From positions 372,001 to 436,000 of the forward strand of contig JADNRY010000002.1 in NCBI GenBank assembly GCA_015501585.1: 64,000 nucleotides of DNA, read 5' to 3'. Of the stretch, positions 23,736 to 34,074 are shown piece after piece. A model generated the notes under the pieces. That model was not told the origin of the DNA. It did no database searches and saw only the letters and a list, made by a program, of their open reading frames with translations. Position 1 is the stretch's first letter. Each line of letters begins with the position of its first letter. The translations under genes and the position numbers were made by a program. The DNA is from Rhodocollybia butyracea. Its lineage: Eukaryota > Basidiomycota > Agaricomycetes > Agaricales > Omphalotaceae.

Positions 23736-25059
23736 TCATGGTTTTTGAGTGTCGATTCCAGAGAGCTAGAATGCGAAAGCGAGGAGGAGCCCAGATTGGA
23801 ACCCGTGTCGCTTTAGTTGAATAATGTGTCTTTCTAAGCTGAGAGTTGAACCGAAAATACAAAGCCAAGTTATGTACTGATAAGGCCTGATCGAGCGTTC
23901 GGTACCCACGCCTAAAGATCTAGAGAACGTCAATGAGCACTGCGAAGTGTCTGGTGGTGGTTGAGCAAAAAGGGAGTATCCCCGGATAGCCTGAGCTTTA
24001 GCGGTATCCGCCAGGCACAATGTCGAGGAAAAGTAACCACTAAACAGGGCACGCGACTAAGACGCAAGCGCTCGTGCTGCTCTTGTTTCAACTCTCCCAT
24101 CTCCCGTTTTGTCACTTGTGAATTCTGCTTCATTGTCAAGTAAGTAAGTACCATATGTTTTCACACATGAAATTGTTGCGTCTGATTTCAACAAACTTCC
24201 ATTGTTCACAAGATGTTTGAAGCGATGCACATACACAATATGTACTAGTCCAGATTCTCGAGGCTAGAAGAGGGAGTTTCGCTCGGCTCTCTATTCAGCT
24301 TCCCGTTCGCGCAGAAATATTCCCTATCTACGGGTATCTCGGACCAAGATGGTCTTTTCTGATAGAATATCTGAATCTATTATCATGATAGAAAGAATAC
24401 GAATAATGCAGCGATCCGACTAGACTCTACATGGAGGCTCATAGAAACTTTTGAAAGATTTTAAGGAATTAGGAAGGTTTCCCAAAAAGTTTTTTGAGGG
24501 TCCGAATATCGATCTCGGCAATATATTCGCTCAACTTTGAATCTCCTGCAGAGATCGTCGATATCAGCGATATCACCACTCAGCCAACCCCTGCCAACCC
24601 TGTGTCGAAGTCCAAACGGATCTCTCGGCTATAATCCTGGTCCAATCCACGAAACTTATCTTCGAGTCAAGGAACCGCCGGCGTTCTCTAAAACCTATTC
24701 TCACTCGGTGGCAGTCGGTAAATTTAGATTTGTTAATTCACAGAGGGGTCGGGTTAGGTCGGGTTAGTTAAAGTCGGCGGCTCGACCCCCTGAGTGCAGC
24801 GAGGGAGGGGAACCAAGCAGAGGCAGGCCGAAGATTTGTGCTGCGCGAGTAGTACGGTTTTAACCGAATACAAGTGTGAGAGTGACTGCTTGTACCTATA
24901 AGTAATTGCTCCTTGTGAGAATGACGATTTACTACCAGTGGAGCTTATTGCACAGTCTATCAATCTAAAGGCACCGTCTTTGCTTCTCGGCGCGTCGACG
25001 CGTTTAGACTATGGGAAAGATCAGCTGATTTCAATTCGGCCCGTTTTTCCTAGACTTCG
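23736..25059. other. divergent intergenic region
   Basis: Between the OPT start (-) and the tRNA phosphotransferase (+). Short frames at 24,537-24,767 and 24,754-24,963 have no recognisable content. No RNA gene is seen. Confidence 0.4.
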
Positions 25060-26115
25060 ATGTTCTCCTTGTCAAAACCCTCTGTATACCACGTTCACGC
25101 TCAAATTTCCTCGGTATTCAAAACCATATTTAGGTCCTATCATCGGAACGAACCTCGGCGGCCAATACCGGAAGAACTTGTCAAGCAGTACGACCGAAAG
25201 ACGACCAAGCGTAGCCAGGATCATGTAAACCGGCTACGCTTATCCAAACAACTTTCGTGGCTTTTGCGACATAATGGACGTCAAGAAGGACTTATGATAC
25301 GCTCAGACGGGTTTGCGCGCGTGAGAGACGTGGTGAGTTGAATTGGGTTTGGGTTTGGTTTTGAGTTGACCACAAATTTTCCTGTAGCTGAAGCTTCACT
25401 CGATGAGAGATGTTAGTTTCAAGGATATACAAGACGTGATCAAGCTCGATAACAAGGCCAGATTCTCGCTCAACTTTGAAGCTCATGGATCTGAAAGTGA
25501 CTCTTGGTGGATACGAGCAAATCAAGGTCATTCGATTGAGGTACGTGAATATACACAAGCGTGTAACTAAACTTATGTGTTTCGCCATAGACCCTTGATC
25601 TTGAACTAGAACGCGTCGGTTCCGCAGACAAAATACCTACGGTGATTCATGGTACTACAGAGGAAGCGTGGAAAATTATCTGTGCGTATCTAGTATTCTA
25701 CTATCCCGACATTGAAAACCAACGATTGGTATAGCTAAACATGGACTATCGCGCATGAACCGTAACCATATCCATTTTGCTCAGGGATTTGGACGTAAAG
25801 ATGACCAAAAGGTATTCAGCGGTAAGTGAAGCAGATAGCTTCCTGATTTTTGGAAAGATTGACGCGCTATCAGGAATACGAAAATCGTCCCGAATATTGA
25901 TTTATGTGGACGCAGCGAAAGCACTAGCAGACGGTATCAAGTTTTATCTTTCGTCAAATGATGTTGTTTTGAGTCCTGGAAACGAAGCTGGGTACTTAGA
26001 ACCCAAGTACTTTCAACGAGTGGAAAGAGTTGGAAGAAAATTAGAATCTTTGCCTTGGAAGCCAGTCATGAATGGGATTAGTGAATCCATTGGCATGGCT
26101 CCGGAGGCAAAATGA
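25060..26115 (+). CDS. TPT1: tRNA 2'-phosphotransferase (Tpt1/KptA family)
   Basis: Five exons (25060-25332, 25388-25540, 25591-25681, 25735-25821, 25874-26115) give 281 residues. Tpt1 removes the splice-junction 2'-phosphate left by fungal tRNA ligase, transferring it to NAD+. Family landmarks in order: RLSKQLSWLLRH (about 60-71), SDGFARVRDV, FKDIQDVIKLDNKARFSL, PTVIHGT, SKHGLSRMNRNHIHFA, SGIRKSSRILIYVDAAKALAD and VVLSPGNEAGYLEPKYF. These include the conserved Arg of LLRH and the His of HGT used for NAD+ and phosphate handling. The first 45 residues (MFSLSKPSVYHVHAQISSVF) are outside the family core; a downstream Met or an upstream exon is possible. Its stop is 35 bp from the convergent Rcf1 stop. 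Confidence 0.92.
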
Positions 26116-26150
26116 ACAGCTGTTTGTAGCCTAATGTACATTCGTGTAGT

Positions 26151-26867
26151 TTATGGATCCTTCTTTGAGGGTTTTTCTGGAGCAGAATCCGAGCTAGACC
26201 TTTCCCAACTAAACACATTCCACCAACTGCTGCCTGAATTCGAAGAGGGAACAGGTGTAGGTGCGGGTAAAGCCGGTGGTACTCTGGGGGCTTCAGACTG
26301 TTCGTGAACCGTTTCCTTTCGCGACCAAGTGCCCCAAGGTATCATACCGAGAATCCTACTCGACGAAGATTCTGTGGGTGTAGCATCCTTGTGGTTCTTT
26401 TTTCCGGACAACTCGTCTTCCTGTTGTGCCTGTGCTGCATCCGCAATTCTCTGCTCCAGCTCTAACCTCTCTTGTGCTCTCTGCTTCTCCCCTCTCTGCT
26501 GGTTGATCTGCTCCATAACCCTCTGGTTTTCCTCGAGATTCCCTTGGCCATATTTATATAGCCCGCCGAGGATGGCGAAAATCGTGAGTGCTTGGAAGCC
26601 GACTCGATAACGAAGCCATACTTGGAATTTTCTCGAGTTCCCTTGACGCAATCGTACAGCAGCCATTATGAGAGCACCAGCGGTTACGAGACTTCCTTTA
26701 GCCTATGGTCAGAATTAAACAAAGATAATAAAGTTGAAACCCTCACCTAACGGAACCCAAGGATTTTCCTTGGTCTTTCGTATGGCCTTTTCTTTGAAAC
26801 CTTCTGTCCATCTCCTTGAGTTTGGATCAATCGGGACGCGTATAGGCACCTTGTCTTCTGTACTCAT
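26151..26867 (-). CDS. RCF1: respiratory supercomplex factor 1 (HIG1-domain protein)
   Basis: Two exons (26867-26747, 26695-26151) give 221 residues. The HIG1 core is clear: NPWVPLGSLVTAGALIMAAV, a loop RLRQGNSRKFQVWLRYR, then VGFQALTIFAILGGLYKYG, which are the two TM helices (about 42-58 and 75-92). Rcf1 sits in the mitochondrial inner membrane and helps cytochrome c oxidase assemble and join complex III. A coiled-coil Gln/Glu/Arg-rich tail (about 95-140), which most fungal Rcf1 proteins carry, is followed by a Pro/Ser-rich end with several Trp. The start is chosen because the peptide MSTEDKVPIRVPIDP precedes the family core without a break. Confidence 0.92.
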
Positions 26868-27266
26868 CGTGGTGATGCGTGAAATAGACGCCTACCTCTT
26901 GACGCCTGATTAGCTTCTTTCAGAGCCGGATCACTCCAAAAGGGGAATGTATCAGCTGTAACATGTGAGGGGTGAGGGAATTTTGAGCAAATATATGCAG
27001 TTGCTTTTCCACTGCCACAGACGTTCGTGCCCCTTGTGTATTGCGTCTCGGCCTCGAATTCGCACGGATTTCTGCCAGAACGGTTCTATCGGCAAATGAG
27101 GATAAGGTCACTGAAAGTAGGCGTTGAGGAAGACCTTTATGAGCTTCGGAGATCAAGGTCACTTCGGAACAGGATACGGCTACGTTTCAGTACAGTTTCC
27201 TCTAAATATCTCTACTAGTGATCTTGGCCTAACTTTTCCTTAGAACGGCTAAGATATCCAGTATGG
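26868..27266. promoter_or_regulatory. divergent promoter region for RCF1 and the mannosidase gene
   Basis: 399 bp separates the two predicted starts. No TATA box or known factor site is obvious. The mannosidase start is uncertain, so part of this may be its first exon. Confidence 0.4.
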
Positions 27267-29609
27267 ATGTACGCCATCGGTGTCCTTTCTTTTGGTGTCT
27301 GCTGGTGTCTATACGTGGCACGTCCAGTCATCTATTCCTAGACTTCAGCCAACAACTGACAGTACTCTAGTAGCTGTGGCGCGAACCCCCTTCAAATACT
27401 TATTATGATACTGAAGAAATGGAGTTGCGGCGAGATGGTGCTGACGAAACGAAGCGAGACGCGGTAGTAGCCGCGTTCAAGGTTCGTCCATCGTCGACCT
27501 TCTGTTTTATCCACAATTGATATCTCATCTACTAGCACGCCTGGTCAGCGTATGGTTAGCTTGAGTGTCTTCTTTCTAATCACCTTCATTTGACTTCTCG
27601 TTCTTAGAACGCGACGCAATGGGATACGACGAATATCACCCTATCAGTAAACGGGGTGAAAACCTTGCTCATTCGGGCGGTATTGGATACACTGTCGTGG
27701 ATGCTATCGATACCATGTATCTGATGGGACTGGAGCCTGAGTACCAGCGCGCTCGCACATGGGTCGAGACAGAGCTGACCTTTGACCAGCCTGGCGAGTT
27801 CAGCATGTTTGAAGTACGTCTTGCGCACCCATCACTTCCTAACCCTTTCCATAATAGAACTCACTTGTTTCAGACCTCAATCCGTGTTCTCGGCGGGCTT
27901 CTGAGCTCCTTCTATCTCACATCTGATAGAGTCTTCTTGACCCATGCTGTAGATCTTGCCGATAGACTCATACATGCCTTTGACACACAGTCAGGCCTCC
28001 CTTCACCATCAGTGGACTTGCAGAACCGGAAGGGTGTCGTTGACAGTTTTGCTTCTGATAGGGTTAGCACTGCGGAAGCGGCTACTCTCCAGCTTGAATT
28101 TCGATACCTCGCACAGCTCACCAAGAATGACACGTATTGGTACAAGTCTGAGCATGTTATGGCTATTATTAACAAGGCAAAGCTACCGCATAATTTGGTT
28201 CCTATTTACATGAGGTGGGCGGGTTCTTCTATTGTAGAATAATCGTTGATTTGTTTGTTTCTAGTGCGCGTTCAGGAACCTTCACATCGTCAGAAATAAG
28301 ATTAGGTTCTCGTGGTGATTCCTACTACGAATACCTATTGTGAGTTGCCCGAGTAATGGATATTCTCGAAACTCATCCTCACAATAGGAAGCAGTACTTG
28401 CAAACTGTAAGATAGCTCCTCCATCTTTGAAGCATGATTCCTTGAACTGGGCCATTTAGTCGCGAACCGAGTCGATATATCGCAAGGTAAGTTTCCCCTA
28501 TCTACAAACCAACACAACTCTCAAGTAATAACCAGATGTATATGGATTCTATGCAAGGCGTCCATGATGAGCTTGTTCAAAAAACCCCCGCAAAGGGCGT
28601 GACATATATTGCAGAACTTACTCCGATAAATGTCAACAAGTATACTCTTCAACACAAGCAAGACCACTTGGTTTGTTTTCTTGCTGGGTCGCTGATGCTT
28701 GGTGCTACGACTACTGGTGCCATGACGAGAACAGTTTCGGTCCCACCAGAGCAACATGAACTTTCTGAAGAAGGGAGGAGGGACTGGCAGACCGGAAAGG
28801 ATCTTTTGGAAACATGTATGTATACCCACGAGACTGCCACGTACGTACTGCCATTATTATATGATGTTTTATCTTACTTTCGACTTCATAGTGGGCTGGC
28901 TCCAGAGATTGCAATGTTCAGGACGGACGATGAGGGGGAACCGCGGGATTGGTACATCAAGAACTCAAGGTGAGCATTATCTTCATTTTTGAATTCATGC
29001 GCTTGACGATGGCGTAGACCGGGAGGGCCTTCGTCGTATGATGCTCGCTACATGTTAAGGTAAGCCACCGTATCTCAAAGCGTATCTGTATCGCCTAAAC
29101 TGACAATGGCCCGAAAGGCCTGAAACTGTTGAATCGCTTTTTATCGCTTGGAGATTAACTGGTGATATTCGCTATCGCAATTACGCGTGGAATATCTTCT
29201 CTTCGATTGAAAAATACGCCAAACTTCCCGGCGGGGGATACGCCACTGTATTGGATGTAGACACGGTACCTGTCTCATTGGACGATAAACAAGAGACCTT
29301 CTTCCTGGTGAGTAGTCCTTATCATGGCGTACCAGACAAGATTCTTACGGTGTTACCGCAGAGTGAGACGCTGAAATATCTCTATCTCATATTCTGTGAT
29401 TCGTCCGTATTACCCTTACAAGGTGAGATTGCTTGAGTTTATCTCGATTGCCACTTACCCGTTGGTCGTCATTCAAGATGTTGTTTTCAATACAGAGGTG
29501 TGCCAGAAACAATCTTCTAGTGATTAGAGCTCACGTTATATTCTAGGCTCACCCTCTTCCGGTGTTCGTACCCACGATCAAGCCAGCTTTCTCATCGAGT
29601 TCACACTAG
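27267..29609 (+). CDS. GH47 class I alpha-1,2-mannosidase
   Basis: Fifteen exons join in phase to about 533 residues: 27267-27314, 27374-27481, 27536-27554, 27608-27813, 27874-28214, 28265-28339, 28388-28406, 28460-28486, 28536-28840, 28892-28969, 29018-29059, 29118-29307, 29362-29422, 29478-29497, 29547-29609. Class I mannosidases trim alpha-1,2 mannoses from N-glycans in the ER or Golgi lumen using a Ca2+ site. Landmarks: HAWSAYERDAMGYDEYHPIS, TVVDAIDTMYLMGL, FETSIRVLGGLLSSFYL, GDSYYEYLLKQYLQT, TGLAPE (GLSPE-like), RPETVESLFIAWRLTGD and the C-terminal VVFNTEAHPLPV with the Ca2+-binding Thr. A short hydrophobic N-terminus (IGVLSFGVCWCLY) could be a type II signal anchor; the first exon is the least certain. 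Confidence 0.9.
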
Positions 29610-29708
29610 TGGGAGCATCTATTATTTTCGACTTGATATTCAGGCACATTCCTTCTATTATAGTGCTGGTGTACAACATTGTAATATTACAGGTCCTCTA
29701 TTGATTGC

Positions 29709-29750
29709 GAGATTATACAACCGAGATTATACGACCGAGATTATACGACC
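29709..29750. repeat. 14-bp unit, three tandem copies, spanning a stop codon
   Basis: GAGATTATACAACC followed by two copies of GAGATTATACGACC. The F-box gene's stop codon (29741-29743) lies in the third copy. Confidence 0.9.
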
Positions 29751-31558
29751 GTGTCCGTGTCAAAACTCCCGTCCATATCAGCTAGTGAGGTTGGCCATCG
29801 TAAAGGAGGGGAAACGTTGACAGGGTATGTAAAAGGACGAAGCCCCGCCATCGCTGAATCATCACGAATTGGTGGGGGTCTTCTAACCTGATGTAAACGA
29901 AGCTTCAGACCATCTTCCTTAAGGTTTTTGAGCTTGTCCAGGTCTGCCTTTGGAAAAGAGCGCATTTCATGGAAGAATATATCACAAGATATCAAGGCAT
30001 TACTTTTCGCCCGACTCTCGATCATGGCGGTAAGACATGTATCGGTCCAGCTTGTCCTACCAGGCCAACTCATCGACGTGGAGTCAATCATGCGGAAATG
30101 CCGTAGCTGAGGACATAAAAAGGAGGAATCACTGGTAGACGGACTGAGACTCGTTAGATGAGTGTTCTGCAGGGTAGAAGTGAAACGTTCATGGGTGATA
30201 CTACCCATGTCAACGAAGTCAAGTGAAATTAGACCTGGGACAAGCAAAAGACATTCTGTCAGGGCTTCAGGAGTCATAGGCATCTCCAAGGCTAGTGATT
30301 CAAGAGAATGCAAGTTCAACCCGCTGAAAGAGATCTGAGAAATGGACCGGCCATTATGCCAGGAGATAGACAGTGATTTTAATGAAGGAAAATTCAGGCG
30401 AGGAAATACAGAAGACATCTGGTCATATATCGCAGGGTCCGCTTGGTCCATGTTACCAAAGGGAGGGCTTGGAGGTGCGTTTGTGATGAAATGCAAAGAC
30501 AAGGAGATCAAATCGTTTAGTATGACCATAGGGAGTCGAGATGGATGGAAAGACGGCTCAGATAACATGACACCAATCTTAACAGACTGCAGTTGCGGGG
30601 TGACTGTTAAAAGATCCAGCAAGTCTACTGGAGTCAAATGATCTCGGATTGAGATATTCGTTAAGGATTCCCAATGACAAGGTAATGCATGATAGGCAAC
30701 ATTCCTATCTCTAGACTTATTTATCTCGAGATTCTGTAGGGCGGGCATTCGAGAGAGAAGAGGACCGTAAGTCGGATTTCCTTCATTCTCTTCCCATGGT
30801 ACTGGATAATAAGGTGAAGCCTGATAGTCCTCCAACACGAGGGAAGAGAGCTCCTGGAAAACAGCAGGCGCAAATGAGTCAAAAGTAGTGAAATCTTCTC
30901 TAGCTAAGGATAGCGACAGATGGTGAATTCTGTCACTAAAACGCAACACAGTCTGGAACAATAGCACCATGCTCTGACGCGCTTGTGTTGTATTCAAAAA
31001 CTCGGGTAAAAAATCTAGATGGTCCGTTGTGCTTCCATGGAGTGATAGGGATATAGGGAGTGTGCCGGAGCGCTCTAACCAAAGAGCAATGCCATCAATT
31101 CGCTGGTTAGCAACTTTGCCATTCAAGTGAGGAGGGAAATGGATATGTAACGAGTTCCACAACAGGGGATTCTGGATAGCGGTAGTCCTCCAGTGTCGGC
31201 ACACCGATGTCATGAGCAGCGGGGCGTATTCTAGGCTTCGGACCGCGTATCGGCCTGAAGGCAAGCATCGCAAGAATATTTCGGCGAGAGTTTCCGAGGG
31301 AAGCTGGCGAATAGGCGACATCAAAGACTGGTGAGCCTCAATGTAGGTCTCTACTCGTTTCTTTTCAGACAAGAAGCCATTTAGAGTGGCTTTTACACGC
31401 CCGATCTCGGATTCCAGGCGACCAAGTTCCTGCAGGGGTTTGACTAGTTCAGCTTTAAGCTGACTTAGCTCTGCCGAGGATGGTACATGGTTCGTTCCAA
31501 GTACTGATGCAAACGGTGATGCTGCCAAATTCCAAGAAATATCCATGAGTAAGAGCAA
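29741..31558 (-). CDS. F-box protein, intronless
   Basis: A single 605-codon frame. A coiled-coil N-terminus (about 30-75; SQLKAELVKPLQELGRLESE) is followed by an F-box (about 84-135: IRQLPSETLAEIFLRCLP, then LLMTSVCRHWRTTAIQNPLLW), then leucine-rich text (LQNLEINKSR, LTPVDLLDLLTVTPQLQSV, FPSLKSLSISWHNG). This architecture is the commonest F-box form in Agaricomycetes; the F-box binds Skp1 in an SCF ubiquitin ligase and the LRR-like part would choose targets, which are unknown. An internal Met (MDISW) five codons in is an alternative start. The terminal codons run into a 14-bp tandem repeat. Confidence 0.85.
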   Translation of the reverse strand: MLLLMDISWNLAASPFASVLGTNHVPSSAELSQLKAELVKPLQELGRLESEIGRVKATLNGFLSEKKRVETYIEAHQSLMSPIRQLPSETLAEIFLRCLPSGRYAVRSLEYAPLLMTSVCRHWRTTAIQNPLLWNSLHIHFPPHLNGKVANQRIDGIALWLERSGTLPISLSLHGSTTDHLDFLPEFLNTTQARQSMVLLFQTVLRFSDRIHHLSLSLAREDFTTFDSFAPAVFQELSSLVLEDYQASPYYPVPWEENEGNPTYGPLLSRMPALQNLEINKSRDRNVAYHALPCHWESLTNISIRDHLTPVDLLDLLTVTPQLQSVKIGVMLSEPSFHPSRLPMVILNDLISLSLHFITNAPPSPPFGNMDQADPAIYDQMSSVFPRLNFPSLKSLSISWHNGRSISQISFSGLNLHSLESLALEMPMTPEALTECLLLVPGLISLDFVDMGSITHERFTSTLQNTHLTSLSPSTSDSSFLCPQLRHFRMIDSTSMSWPGRTSWTDTCLTAMIESRAKSNALISCDIFFHEMRSFPKADLDKLKNLKEDGLKLRLHQVRRPPPIRDDSAMAGLRPFTYPVNVSPPLRWPTSLADMDGSFDTDTVV

Positions 31559-31727
31559 GCAGATGAAGGCACAAGAGAAAGGCTGTTCTTCACTCTCTAG
31601 TCTGGCCTGTCAGACGAGATTCACTGAAATAGATTAAGTACAGAGCCGGCGCGAACTACAAGGCGCTAAAATAGTTCCCACCCTACTTCGACGCGAACGC
31701 CACGTACAAACTTTCTTCACAACCGCC

Positions 31728-32565
31728 ATGTCGCATTCGCATTCGCATGCCCCTGGCGAATCTCATTCTCACTCTCATGGCCCGGCTCAGCCTCAGCAGG
31801 TAATTACACCTACAGCAGATCCCGCCCTTCAAGCCGTTATTGATGCTGACTTTCGACCCGTGGCACTAACTGTTGGGCCCGATAACACAACTCTGTTATG
31901 CGAGCCTCATAAATTGGAAAAATGTTCTACTTGTGATCTTGACTACATTAGTCTCAACCGTCTCTCCAAAATTCTTGCCCAGAACCCGAACCTCAAAGCG
32001 CCGCCTCCCAACAATGTCATATCCAAAAACCTTTCGCAGGCAGTGAACAACACGAAAGAAGAGGGAAATGTACGCCTTTTACAACTCCCATTCAATGGAC
32101 TTTTCTGAAAAAAAGATCTCACCTGATAGGTTTTCTACAAACTGCACAAACATAAAGATGCGCTAGCGCGGTATACTATGGCTGCCTCGATAGCAGTACA
32201 ACGGCCACCTTGGGAAAATAACCAGTTCATGCGTGAAGAGCTCTCGACCGTCGTATCGAATCGTTCTGCATCTTACTGCGAATCCAATGACTTCATATCC
32301 GCGCTGGCAGACGCAGAAACCGTCATCTCCATTCGACGCAATTGGAGCAAGGGTCATTTCAGAAAGGCCAAGGCCCTAGTTGGAATGGGCGCGTTGAGCG
32401 AGGCAGTAGAAGCTTTGCAAGTTGGATTAGCCTTCGAACCAAACAATGCTGTATGTGGCATTCCATTATTTCCCTGTACGTGCTAATATCTGGTTTGTTC
32501 AGGAACTTGGTGCATTTCTGGTAGATGTCGAGAACATGATGAGCAAACCTCTTCCGGTGTCGTGA
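31728..32565 (+). CDS. SEC72: Sec72-like TPR protein of the ER post-translational translocon
   Basis: Three exons (31728-32069, 32130-32450, 32503-32565) give 241 residues. The N-terminus is His/Ser-rich (MSHSHSHAPGESHSHSHG); a zinc-like CEPHKLEKCSTC stretch precedes the TPR domain (about 105-215: EEGNVFYKLHKHKDALARY, SNRSASYCESNDFISALADA, RRNWSKGHFRKAKALVGMG, VGLAFEPNNA). This matches the fungal Sec72 family, which together with Sec62/63 and Sec71 supports post-translational import through Sec61 and binds cytosolic Hsp70 tails with its TPRs. A cytosolic protein peripheral to the ER is expected, and no TM segment is present. Other small TPR cochaperones are the main alternative. Confidence 0.82.
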
Positions 32566-32973
32566 GGGATATTGGTAAGAACTATCAGCGTCGCTCCTTT
32601 CTCAAGTGTCTGATATTTCTTATAGTCTATTTCAACTTTTTGTATCGTTAGTATTTGTCCTCACAACTTTGACAACCACATTGCAAGAGCTTCCATTGCG
32701 TTATATTTGCAACATTGGTATGGCTCCGTCAGGTTTCTTTAGCCAATTTCGTATGACCCAGGATACTTGGGGAGGCCTTACGATCATGTGATGTTCTGCA
32801 TCTGCAGGTGTTGGCGCTTCTTGATTCACTCTGCGCCCACTGTTGAACGAGTTTCTTTGTGAACTACGAACGGTTGGAGAGGCTATGACGCGTTGGACAT
32901 ATAGCTTTGCGAACGCACCGTTTATCGAATCTTGCTCAGATCTCGCTCTAATACTTTTCTTTTCAAACGAGTT
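32566..32973. other. spacer between convergent genes
   Basis: 3' flanks of the Sec72-like gene (+) and the SDR gene (-). No coding content is recognised. Confidence 0.5.
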
Positions 32974-34074
32974 TTATAAGATTGCTGGTACGCGTGCACC
33001 TCCAGATAGCCTATAGTTTTCCCCATTCACGTAGGGACATTCTAATATCCATTTCACAGTCTCTGCAAATTCTTGAGGTAGCCCATAGCTAGGAACAATT
33101 GTCTTCAATTTTTTCGCAGACATATGTAATCCACATACCGTTGAGGGAAAAGCATGGCGCTCTTCTTCAGACCTGCAGCGGTTCTTTCCGAAAAGAAGTT
33201 GTCTGAAGGAAGTAAGTAATGAAAATCTTGAAGTGCCAATAAATAACTCATACTCGTCATGGGGGTTTCGAATGGACTGGGTACAACTGTCACGACCCGG
33301 ACATTGTGTCTTGACAGATCTCGAGCCATGGGAAGAGTCATCGAGTTGATTGCGCCCTTTGCAGCGGCATAAGCCACCTGTCCTGCTTGACCTTCATACT
33401 GTTGAATTATAAGTCGGATAACAAAGGCTTCCACTGGGAGGCAGCCTACAGCAGTTGAACTGGAGATCATGATAATCACGCCTCTTTCTCCATCTAATGT
33501 GTCCTCTTTCGGTACACATATCAGGTACTTCGCTACCAATCGCGTCAGGTGGAAGGTGCCGCTCAGATTAACCGCAAGGACATGGTCCCAGTCTGGGACA
33601 GAGTGCATTTCGCCCTTTCTATCCACGATCTGGAACCATTTTAACCGTGATTGACGATCTGTTATGTGCGAAATTTACCGACCTGCCCCCCAAGTGCGAT
33701 TCCAGCGCCATTGATCAATCCGCCAAGTGGTGCACCGGTCGTGGTTGTCCAACTCACAACTTGATTTACCGCACTTTCAACTTGAGAAAGTACGGTAATA
33801 TCGGTTTGTGCATACATCAAGTGCGACTTGGAGCTCGAGGAAGAAAACGCATCTTTGGGTTCGATGTCCGGGGGCGGGGATTTGTCGAGAATGGCAACAA
33901 ATGCACCATTTTTGAGTAACTCTGTCACAGATGCGAGTCCCAAACCGGAGGAACTAGGAGGTACACCCGTTGAGTTCTCTGTTGCAATCGCAAACAACAG
34001 AAAGGTTGCTAGACAGTTACAAGACTACCTGCTCACCCTCCAGATACGATAAAAGTACGATTGGCTAATTTCAT
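32974..34074 (-). CDS. short-chain dehydrogenase/reductase, 3-hydroxyacyl-CoA dehydrogenase type 2-like
   Basis: Six exons (34074-34037, 33953-33683, 33629-33450, 33398-33254, 33202-33139, 33088-32974) give 270 residues. The Rossmann fold shows FIVSGGSSGLGLAS (the TGxxxGxG equivalent spans the first intron), LINGAGIA (NNAG-like), IIMISSSTA (catalytic Ser) and YAAAK (YxxxK catalytic Tyr/Lys). The C-terminal ETVKWILECPYVNGE, then LSGGARVP, and the middle VTVVPSPFETPMT place it near human HSD17B10-type enzymes, which oxidise 3-hydroxyacyl-CoA and related alcohols with NAD+, often in mitochondria. Substrate is inferred from family only. No presequence is obvious. Confidence 0.88.
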
